Part shown: positions 52,828 through 60,607 of the stretch, one piece after another
Layout: each line of letters opens with the position of its first letter
How positions within the stretch are numbered: position 1 is the stretch's first letter
DNA from: Aliivibrio_A sp016764915
GTDB lineage: Bacteria > Pseudomonadota > Gammaproteobacteria > Enterobacterales > Vibrionaceae
Assembly (NCBI GenBank): GCA_965224595.1
Contig: OZ245058.1
Location: 806,001-870,000 of the forward strand
Length of the DNA: 64,000 nucleotides
Reading direction: 5' to 3'
Program-made: the position numbers and the translations under genes
The notes under the pieces: model-generated
The model's database searches: none
What the model was told of the DNA's origin: nothing
Seen by the model: the letters and a program-made list of their open reading frames with translations, nothing else

Positions 52828-54071
52828 GTAAATTACTTCGCAGTGCCAGTCTATTATCAACCGTGACAATGCTCATCGGCGCTTTTCTGATGAGTTTTGC
52901 TCTCAACGCGCAACAATTGAATAGATACACGGCGCTTAAGATCCAACAAGCCACAGTGTTGCAACAACAAGAGAAACTTGATCAGGCCATAAAGATTCTC
53001 GCTGAATATGAGCCATCATCCAAATATGACCAAGCTTTTGTTGGCCGAGTATTGGGTGTTTTTTTATGGAGAGACAACAAACCGAAACAGGCGATTGTTG
53101 CGTTAGAAAATGCGATATCGCTGCACGCATTAACCACGGAGTCTCAATGGGTCACTCAGCGAATGTTAGCCGACATTCTTTTCTCAGAGCAGTTATATAA
53201 GAGATCAATAGGGCACTATCAACGGTTAACTGACTCTTCATTTGAACTTAAGAATAAAGATAAAAACAACAAACAACAAAACCGTAACGAGATTTTCTTA
53301 CGAATAGCCACGGCCAATTATCAACTGCAACGATGGACAAAAACGCTTAGCGCACTAAAACAGTATCGGCCAAACGATAGCAGCGATCAACGGCAAGTAT
53401 GGAAATTAACGGTGGTGGCTCAGTTGCAATTAAGTCATTGGCAGAGCGCTGAATGGACGTTAGCAATGCTGATTAAAGCCGAACCCAATGAGCCAAATTG
53501 GTGGAGGCAGCAAGTTGCGGTTCAGTTTCAATTAAAAAAACCGGATGAAGCGCTTGTCACCTATTCACTGGCCAAACAGCAAGGTGTTGTTTTTAGAGTG
53601 GGTGATTACAAAACGCTCAGTCAGCTCTATGCTCAGCAGAAAATGCCAGAACGTGCAGCTCGAGTGAGTGAAGAGATGATGCGGGTGTTTCCAGAAACAA
53701 AGAGTGAGCAGCAGTTGGTTTACCTCGCGACTTATTGGCAACAGGCGAAAGAGTGGGAAGAGGCCGAAAATGTGTGGTCACAAGCGATGTCCGTTAATGG
53801 AAAATACGCGTGGACACTGGCTAAGCTACAACTGCAGCAAGGTCATTATCAACGAGCTTTAACAACGTTAGCTGTGGCCAAAAAGTACGTGGACTCGCAA
53901 CAGTTTTCCTTGGTTAAGATTCGAGCTTTATATAAATTGAATCAGTATGAAGAGGCGCTGGTTGTGGCAAAGCGACTCAATGCACAGCATCCATCGACAT
54001 CGGCTAAAGCTTGGGTGATTTACTTAAAAAATAAGCAAAGAGTGCTTAAGAATAGAGTGTTAAAGAGCTAA
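52824..54071 (+). CDS. TPR-repeat protein of the TonB2 cluster
   Basis: 415 residues. Signal peptide (cleavage near A-L-N-A-Q), then helical TPR-like repeats across the length (for example Q-A-I-V-A-L-E-N-A-I and Q-A-K-E-W-E-E-A-E-N-V-W). Overlaps tonB by four bases and closes the cluster. The same order, with a TPR protein after tonB2, is found in V. cholerae. It is reported to support TonB2 function but the mechanism is unclear. Confidence 0.88.
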   Translation: MSKLLRSASLLSTVTMLIGAFLMSFALNAQQLNRYTALKIQQATVLQQQEKLDQAIKILAEYEPSSKYDQAFVGRVLGVFLWRDNKPKQAIVALENAISLHALTTESQWVTQRMLADILFSEQLYKRSIGHYQRLTDSSFELKNKDKNNKQQNRNEIFLRIATANYQLQRWTKTLSALKQYRPNDSSDQRQVWKLTVVAQLQLSHWQSAEWTLAMLIKAEPNEPNWWRQQVAVQFQLKKPDEALVTYSLAKQQGVVFRVGDYKTLSQLYAQQKMPERAARVSEEMMRVFPETKSEQQLVYLATYWQQAKEWEEAENVWSQAMSVNGKYAWTLAKLQLQQGHYQRALTTLAVAKKYVDSQQFSLVKIRALYKLNQYEEALVVAKRLNAQHPSTSAKAWVIYLKNKQRVLKNRVLKS

Positions 54072-54115
54072 AATAGAGAAAGTGATTATTATCGTTTTAT
54101 TTAAAGGGATATTTT

Positions 54116-55510
54116 ATGACCAGTTACCGTGTAGAGAGTGATTCATTTGGTGAGTTAAAAGTACCATCCAATAAATATTATGGCGCGCAATCAGCACGTT
54201 CATTAATTAACTTTCCTATTGGTGTCGAAACCATGCCGAAACCGTTAATTCGAGCATTAGGCATGGTAAAGCAGTGTGCCGCGCAGACGAATATGGACGT
54301 CGGTATTTTGGATAAACGTATAGGTGCCGCAATCCTTCAAGCTGCTCAGGAAGTGATGGAAGGCAAGCTCGATGAACACTTCCCTTTATCGGTATGGCAA
54401 ACAGGATCCGGCACACAGAGTAATATGAATACCAATGAAGTGGTCTCTAATCGTGCCATTGAGTTATTAGGCGGCGTTATTGGTAGTAAAGATCCCGTCC
54501 ACCCGAATGACCATTGTAATATGGGGCAATCATCTAACGATACATTTCCAACAGCAATGCATATCGCGTCAGTGGAAGAGATCGTTCATCGATTGATACC
54601 CGCACTGCAACACATGAGGGATGAACTGAATAATAAATCTCAAGCGTTTACGCATATTGTGAAAATTGGACGAACACATACTCAAGACGCAACGCCGCTT
54701 ACTTTAGGCCAAGAGTTTTCCGGCTATACTGCACAAATGGACAATGCGCTTCGTCGTGCCCAAGCCGTATTACCGGCGCTCTATCAACTGGCTCAAGGTG
54801 GCACTGCTGTTGGAACTGGATTAAATTCATTAGCTGGTTTTGATGTGAAATTTGCAGAACAAGTTGCAAAAACGACGCAACTTCCCTTTATAACCGCCGA
54901 GAATAAATTTGAAGCACTGGCCGCGCACGATGCCATTGTAGAAGCGAGTGGCGCACTCAATACCATTGCTGTTAGCGTGATGAAAATTGCCAATGACATC
55001 CGATTTTTAGGCTCAGGCCCTCGTTGCGGTATTGGCGAGATCAGTTTGCCTGAGAACGAACCGGGTTCTTCAATTATGCCTGGTAAAGTAAACCCGACGC
55101 AGAGTGAGGCGCTCACTATGATTTCGGCACAAGTGATGGGTAATAACACGACAATTTCAATTGCGGGTTCTAATGGTCATTTTGAGCTAAATGTCTTTAA
55201 ACCAGTAATGATCTATAACCTGCTACAGTCAGTGCGTCTGTTGGCCGATGGATGTCACTGTTTCACGGATAAGTGCATTGTTGGCATCACTGCGAATGAA
55301 GAGCGTATAGCAAAACTTCGCGATGAATCGTTGATGTTAGTGACGGCCCTTAATCCACACATCGGTTATGACAATGCGACTAAAATTGCCAAAAAAGCCC
55401 ATAAAGAAGGCACAACGTTACTTGATGCCGCGTTGTCACTTAAGTTAGTGACGGCAGAGCAATTTAATGAGTGGGTTGTCCCTTCAAATATGATCGGTCC
55501 AAATAAGTAA
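54116..55510 (+). CDS. fumC: fumarate hydratase class II
   Basis: 464 residues. Superfamily signature G-S-S-I-M-P-G-K-V-N-P, the N-terminal W-Q-T-G-S-G-T-Q-S-N-M-N-x-N-E and G-R-T-H-T-Q-D-A-T-P. Iron-independent fumarase of the TCA cycle; its position after the TonB2 cluster may be coincidence, though FumC-type enzymes are induced under iron limitation in E. coli. Confidence 0.97.
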   Translation: MTSYRVESDSFGELKVPSNKYYGAQSARSLINFPIGVETMPKPLIRALGMVKQCAAQTNMDVGILDKRIGAAILQAAQEVMEGKLDEHFPLSVWQTGSGTQSNMNTNEVVSNRAIELLGGVIGSKDPVHPNDHCNMGQSSNDTFPTAMHIASVEEIVHRLIPALQHMRDELNNKSQAFTHIVKIGRTHTQDATPLTLGQEFSGYTAQMDNALRRAQAVLPALYQLAQGGTAVGTGLNSLAGFDVKFAEQVAKTTQLPFITAENKFEALAAHDAIVEASGALNTIAVSVMKIANDIRFLGSGPRCGIGEISLPENEPGSSIMPGKVNPTQSEALTMISAQVMGNNTTISIAGSNGHFELNVFKPVMIYNLLQSVRLLADGCHCFTDKCIVGITANEERIAKLRDESLMLVTALNPHIGYDNATKIAKKAHKEGTTLLDAALSLKLVTAEQFNEWVVPSNMIGPNK

Positions 55511-55676
55511 AGGGTATCGATTCCGTATTTTTAGCTCTTACTTGTGATGTTACTCATTGATCTATAACTACGGTGAATGAATAAGAGTGTAAGATATCTT
55601 CTGATTTAAGAGATTGATAACTTACACTATTCGTCACCTGCTTTTGCTGCTTGGCGATTCTTATTTTGAGAATACT

Positions 55677-58600
55677 ATGAAACGTCAGCCCTTTTTTTAT
55701 TTTGTCTTTTTACTCATCACATCAATGGTTACTCACCTCTCTTGGGCGAGCGACAGTAACGAAGTGACTCTGAAATCTGTTCCGAATTGGGTGGAAGTAA
55801 AGTCAATTGCACAGCCAGATGCTGTGCCCTACGATGACATTGTCGGCGGCTTGTACTATTTGCTCGTGGATGAGCAGATAAAAGTATCTGACAATAAGAA
55901 ACGGGCTTCCTACGTCCATTATGCTGATTTGATTATTAACCAGCAGGGGTTAGAAGAGAGTTCACAAATTGCCATTGAGTTTGACCCTTCCTATGAATCT
56001 CTTAGCTTTCACAGTATAAAAATAGTGCGCGATGGCACTGTCATAGACAAGTTACCCAACGCGAACATTAACCTTATTCAACGAGAAACCGATCTGGAAC
56101 AGCTCATTTATGATGGGAGGTTAACCGCCAGTATCATCCTTAATGATGTCCGAGTTGGCGACATTGTTGAGTACAGCTATACGATTGAGGGAGAGAACCC
56201 TGTCTATGATGGTTTTTTCTCGTATAGACAATACGTCAGTTGGTCTGTACCTGTTCATCAACAGTTCCTCCGATTGTTATGGGGAAAAAAAGCACCACTC
56301 CATGTCGCCAAACTTCACACAAATGTCGATATTCAGCAGCGGCCATTAGGGGCGTTCACTGAGTATTCTGTCGCACTAGAGGATCTAACGCCGTTATTAT
56401 CGAACAGTGAAACACCCAAGTGGTTTGACCCGTATGGGCTGGTGTTCTTTAGTGAAATGTCGCGTTGGCAGGATGTGATAAATTGGTCACTTCCTCTGTA
56501 TCAAAACGCACTATCAGACGCGCTGGAAATCAAAACCATTGCCGACGATATTCGCCAACAGACCTCCGATCCGTCTGAACAGATAGCGCGTGCGTTAATA
56601 TTTGTGCAGAGTGAAATACGTTATCTCGGCATTGAATTGGGTGTCAATTCACACCAGCCATCAAAGGCAACGGAGACACTGAGTCGCCGATACGGTGATT
56701 GCAAAGACAAAGCGGTACTGTTGATCTCGATCCTTAAACAGCTTGGGATTGAAGCAAACCCAGCACTGGTGAATACCGATAAACAGGGCCAGATTGCAGA
56801 ATATCCTCCGATGGTAAATGCGTTCAATCATGTCATTGTAAAAGTGATGCATCTTGGTGAAGCGTATTGGATAGACCCGACTAGACAGTATCAAAAAGGC
56901 AATTTGGCACAGATATATCAGCCAAATTATCAATATGCACTGACCATCAAGGCTGGCCTGAACGATCTACAGTCGATGGGAGATCGTGCTAGCAATGTGT
57001 CGATGATAGTGACTGACACATTTGATCTTTCAAAAACAACCAATGAAGAGGTGACATTCAGCTCACAAGCGGTGTTCTCTGGTCTTGATTCGGAGCGACA
57101 ACGCTATCGAGTCGCTGAATATGGGTTGACGGGGTTGCAAGAGAACTACCTAGACTATTGGGGCGATTATTACCGCTCAATTGTTCCGATTGAAAAAATA
57201 TCGGTTGTGGATAGCCGCATTTCTGGGGATATCGCCATCAATGAAAAATATGCGCTGCCCGATTTCTGGGATGAGAATACCGATGAACAATATTATGAAG
57301 CGACCTTTTATCCAACGAGTATCACCAGTCAATTAACAAAACCTGAGCAACAAAATAGAGAGTCACCTTATGCTCTGACGCACCCTAAAAATATCCAGCA
57401 GACAATCAGTGTTCATTTTGCGACAGATAATTGGAATTTTGATGACGACGAGTTGATTGAAGATAATCCCTTTTTTTACTATAAACGCAATATTAGCTTT
57501 GATAAGTCGTCAAAAACCTTGGTGTTGTCTTATCAATACAACTCACGTACCGATGCGGTTTTGGTTGAACAATTTAGTGACTATTTAGACGCTCGAACCA
57601 GAGCTTTAGACAACAGCAACTATGGCATTGTTGAGTATTTCAAATCTGATGCGGGTACAGAAGAAACGCAGAGTAGTGAGGGCGATCATAATACGGATTG
57701 GGTGCTTATTATCATTATATCGTTAATGGTGACATACGTTATCGTGATGGTGTTTATCCTCATTAATTGGCGCATGGATGCCAGAACGATTCCAACACAT
57801 GATGGGGTCGTTTTTTACCCAGTCTCACAAACTAAAATCTTTCTGTTAACGCTGGTGACGTGTGGCTTTTATCCCTATTACTGGTTTTATCGTAACTGGC
57901 TCTATATCAAAGCGAATGTGAAACCTTCAATCCTCCCTTGGATTCGCACTTTTTTTAATCAATTCCTATATTGGTCACTGTTCCGATACCTCGTTAAGGA
58001 CAGTCAAAACCGATTTGGTGAAAATCGGATTATGTCCAGTTTTCTAGCTGTACCCGTCGCGTTACTCTATCTCATCATTGTCTTTTTAAGTGAAGCGGAT
58101 TATTTTTGGCTGCCGGTCTTAATCTTGACGGCGTTGCTGATTTTTCCGCTTGCCAGTTACATTAATAAAATTAACAGTAACCAACATGAAGCGTACCAAT
58201 ACAATTCAAGATGGTTACTTCGTCACAATTTACTCTCAATATTGTTTATCCCAACCTTGGTGGTTGTTTTAGGCTATGAATCCCATTTAGTTCCTACGGG
58301 AGCCGTCATTAGTGGCAAAAATTTGTGGAGTCATGATCTAAAATTCATGCACAGAAAGAACGTATTTCCAGCTTCTGAAGACGTTGTGATGTTCTACAGC
58401 GATTCGTTATGGAATATTCAACATGATGGCAATGGTTTTACGGATAACCAAGTGTTCTCCTATTGGAAAGAGGACGGCGAGTTCTACATGCACTCTGAGC
58501 AGCTATCAAAAATAAAAGAGATTAACGTTAACTATTCGAATGACTTCAACGAGAATACCACGGTGACTATTATTAGAGAGGACGAGAGCAATTTTGTTCT

Positions 58601-58679
58601 CTATGTCTCTGCTGAAGATAAATTGGACAAAGCGTTCGTCAAAACTCTTAAGCAAAAGTGGGAGAGTGCTAAAATATAA
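55677..58679 (+). CDS. DUF3857 and transglutaminase-domain membrane protein
   Basis: 1,000 residues from the ATG at 55677; the frame is open to 55614 but the upstream part lacks a ribosome-binding site. Signal peptide (cleavage near S-W-A), a DUF3857 domain (about 50-215), then a transglutaminase-like core with R-Y-G-D-C-K-D-K (Cys342), N-H-V-I-V (His385) and W-I-D-P-T (Asp400), a complete triad. A membrane helix follows at about 678-703, then a polytopic region with C-G-F-Y-P-Y-Y-W-F-Y-R-N and several more helices, and a C-terminal soluble segment. Probably a periplasmic transglutaminase or peptidase tied to the inner membrane; substrate unknown. Confidence 0.85.
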   Translation: MKRQPFFYFVFLLITSMVTHLSWASDSNEVTLKSVPNWVEVKSIAQPDAVPYDDIVGGLYYLLVDEQIKVSDNKKRASYVHYADLIINQQGLEESSQIAIEFDPSYESLSFHSIKIVRDGTVIDKLPNANINLIQRETDLEQLIYDGRLTASIILNDVRVGDIVEYSYTIEGENPVYDGFFSYRQYVSWSVPVHQQFLRLLWGKKAPLHVAKLHTNVDIQQRPLGAFTEYSVALEDLTPLLSNSETPKWFDPYGLVFFSEMSRWQDVINWSLPLYQNALSDALEIKTIADDIRQQTSDPSEQIARALIFVQSEIRYLGIELGVNSHQPSKATETLSRRYGDCKDKAVLLISILKQLGIEANPALVNTDKQGQIAEYPPMVNAFNHVIVKVMHLGEAYWIDPTRQYQKGNLAQIYQPNYQYALTIKAGLNDLQSMGDRASNVSMIVTDTFDLSKTTNEEVTFSSQAVFSGLDSERQRYRVAEYGLTGLQENYLDYWGDYYRSIVPIEKISVVDSRISGDIAINEKYALPDFWDENTDEQYYEATFYPTSITSQLTKPEQQNRESPYALTHPKNIQQTISVHFATDNWNFDDDELIEDNPFFYYKRNISFDKSSKTLVLSYQYNSRTDAVLVEQFSDYLDARTRALDNSNYGIVEYFKSDAGTEETQSSEGDHNTDWVLIIIISLMVTYVIVMVFILINWRMDARTIPTHDGVVFYPVSQTKIFLLTLVTCGFYPYYWFYRNWLYIKANVKPSILPWIRTFFNQFLYWSLFRYLVKDSQNRFGENRIMSSFLAVPVALLYLIIVFLSEADYFWLPVLILTALLIFPLASYINKINSNQHEAYQYNSRWLLRHNLLSILFIPTLVVVLGYESHLVPTGAVISGKNLWSHDLKFMHRKNVFPASEDVVMFYSDSLWNIQHDGNGFTDNQVFSYWKEDGEFYMHSEQLSKIKEINVNYSNDFNENTTVTIIREDESNFVLYVSAEDKLDKAFVKTLKQKWESAKI

Positions 58680-58755
58680 GTTACAGTATTGTTAATGAAT
58701 TTGTCACGAAAAAATAGAGTCCAATCAGAGAACTTAAAGGAAAAGGAGTGGAGCA

Positions 58756-59184
58756 ATGGAAACTTACACTGTTAATAAAACATTATTAGTTAATGCCAAA
58801 CCCTATACGGTCTTTAAGGCCCTCACAGATTCTGAGCAAATCATTCAATTTTACCCGTTACAAAAAGTGGTATCAGATTGGCAATTAGGCTCTGAAGTGC
58901 ACTATCACGGTGAAGTGAATGAGCAAGCCTTTACTGATTTCGGCGTGATTGAAGCCATTAAGCCACCCACAGAGTACCGCTATCGCTACTGGAGTGATAA
59001 CCACGGTACTGAGCGTCTACCTGAGAACCATCTAGTTATTAGCTACCTCCTAGAAGAGCAAGATGGATCAACGCTGATTCACCTTGAGCAGAGCAATATT
59101 CAATCACAAGAGATGTACAACCTAATGGAAGACAAAGTATGGGACTTTTTGCTTGGCAGTTTGAAAAATTACGTGGAAAACTAA
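58756..59184 (+). CDS. SRPBCC (AHSA1-like) domain protein
   Basis: 142 residues. Starts M-E-T-Y-T-V-N-K-T-L-L-V-N-A-K-P-Y-T-V-F-K-A-L-T-D with the typical strand-helix opening of the START/AHSA1 fold; a hydrophobic ligand cavity is likely (Y-R-Y-R-Y-W-S near the middle) and the C-terminal long helix is V-W-D-F-L-L-G-S-L-K. Ligand and role unknown. ATG with AAAAGGAGTGGAGCA upstream. Confidence 0.85.
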   Translation: METYTVNKTLLVNAKPYTVFKALTDSEQIIQFYPLQKVVSDWQLGSEVHYHGEVNEQAFTDFGVIEAIKPPTEYRYRYWSDNHGTERLPENHLVISYLLEEQDGSTLIHLEQSNIQSQEMYNLMEDKVWDFLLGSLKNYVEN

Positions 59185-59318
59185 GGTAAATAGGGCAGAT
59201 AAGTCACTTAGTAACCAGTTAAACCAATATTGGCTCTTTTTTACCAAAGAACACTTGACCAAGCCCCATAAAATCATTAAATTAGCGCCTCGTTTGCAGT
59301 AATGCTGTTTAACGATAC

Positions 59319-59406
59319 GGTGAGTTGTCCGAGTGGCTGAAGGAGCACGCCTGGAAAGTGTGTGTACGGCAACGTACCGAGAGTTCGAATCTCTCACTCA
59401 CCGCCA
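59319..59406 (+). tRNA. tRNA-Ser(GGA)
   Basis: 88 bases including the encoded CCA. Acceptor stem GGTGAG...CTCACC, a long variable arm (TACGGCAACGTA) as expected for serine, T loop TTCGAAT, and anticodon GGA at 59353-59355 in loop CTGGAAA. Very close to E. coli tRNA-Ser(GGA). The gene is complete, and the accessory region starts soon after it, a common integration site. Confidence 0.96.
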
Positions 59407-59417
59407 CATTCAAGAAG

Positions 59418-59443
59418 AAAGACGTCCTAGGGCGTCTTTTTTT
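59418..59443 (+). terminator. terminator of tRNA-Ser
   Basis: AAAGACG (59418-59424) pairs with CGTCTTT (59433-59439), continued by Ts to 59443. Confidence 0.85.
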
Positions 59444-59589
59444 ATGTCTGAAGAAAATTAAATCAATAAGTTAGCGTTCAATAACATCCAGGGTTTTTAG
59501 TAATACCAAGCTTATAATTAAGAAAAACGCTTGGTTATTGGTAATATCAAGCCTAACAGTACATTTCGAATTTGAAGTTCTTTGATTAC

Positions 59590-59627
59590 AAAAGTAACTA
59601 ATATAAACTGTATGTAGTTACTTTTTT
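59590..59627 (+). terminator. isolated terminator-like hairpin upstream of the restriction locus
   Basis: Perfect 11-base-pair stem (AAAAGTAACTA 59590-59600 with TAGTTACTTTT 59615-59625), a 14-base loop and a T run to 59627. No gene for it to terminate lies between the tRNA-Ser terminator and this point. Confidence 0.7.
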
Positions 59628-59696
59628 ACTCATTCATAATAGTATTAATTGGCTAAATGTGCAGCTATTTAGGATTTAAGTCATAAAGGACTAATA

Positions 59697-60605
59697 ATGG
59701 CAAACGTAGGTAACCTTGTAATACAAATACTAAAGAACTCTCCTGATGAGCGATTTACTTCAAGGCAATTAGCCGTTCAAATCATAGATGAAAATCAACA
59801 AGCTTTCGCTAAAAAGAGATCTAACCCTCGATTTGCAAATGACAAAGATTTTGAAAATCAAATTGTTGCAGAAATAGGCTCTCAAAACCAACAAATCCTA
59901 AAAAAAGATTCAAATATCCATACACGAGATAAACCTCGTCCAAGGTTATATTACTGGAGTGATAAGCCGCTTGAGCAAGATGAAGAACCTTCTGAATTAG
60001 CTAGTAAGACAACCACAAAAGGTAGTTTGCCTGAACAAGCCTTATATCCCTTGCTAATAGAATACCTTCACGGCGAACATCAGTTATATAATCTTCGAAT
60101 AGATGAGAAAAAATCTAAGAACTCTAAAGGAGCCGGAGGTAATCATTGGCTTCACCCGGACATAGTAGCGATGGAACCTTTAGATCAAGGCTGGCATGAA
60201 AATGTTCAAACTTGTGTGCGTAACGGGAATGGACAAGCCGTTAGGTTATGGTCATTTGAAGTCAAAAAAGAACTTACCCGAGGGAATCTACGTAAATGCT
60301 TTTTTCAAGCGGTATCGAACTCAAGCTGGGCACACTTTGGTTATCTAGTCGCTACTGGCTTAGGTGACGGTGTAGAGCAAGAATTGCAAATGTTAAGTGC
60401 ATTACACGGAATTGGACTTGTTTTGTTAAATACGGAAGAGCTATTTGATAGTCAGATTCTTATTCCAGCAAAAGAAAAAGCTGACGTGGATTGGCAGTCG
60501 GTAAATCGTATTGTAGAAGAAAATGCGGATTTTGGTGATTTTATTGAATTGGTTGGGATTTATCATCAAACCGGAAAATTACGCGAAAGAGAATGGAATA
60601 GATAA
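59697..60605 (+). CDS. HARE-HTH and PD-(D/E)XK nuclease-like protein (COG2958/HrgA-like)
   Basis: 302 residues. The N-terminal 45 or so residues (V-I-Q-I-L-K-N-S-P-D-E-R-F-T-S-R-Q-L-A) look like a HARE-type winged helix, a module linked to restriction enzymes. The C-terminal part has a PD-(D/E)XK catalytic pattern: Asp155 in H-P-D-I-V-A-M and Glu188-Val-Lys190 in S-F-E-V-K-K-E-L, with a supporting Gln in F-F-Q-A-V-S. Good AAAGGA ribosome-binding site. Only two bases separate it from hsdR, so it is probably translated with it. Function as a nuclease or accessory factor is inferred. Confidence 0.75.
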   Translation: MANVGNLVIQILKNSPDERFTSRQLAVQIIDENQQAFAKKRSNPRFANDKDFENQIVAEIGSQNQQILKKDSNIHTRDKPRPRLYYWSDKPLEQDEEPSELASKTTTKGSLPEQALYPLLIEYLHGEHQLYNLRIDEKKSKNSKGAGGNHWLHPDIVAMEPLDQGWHENVQTCVRNGNGQAVRLWSFEVKKELTRGNLRKCFFQAVSNSSWAHFGYLVATGLGDGVEQELQMLSALHGIGLVLLNTEELFDSQILIPAKEKADVDWQSVNRIVEENADFGDFIELVGIYHQTGKLREREWNR

Positions 60606-60607
60606 TT

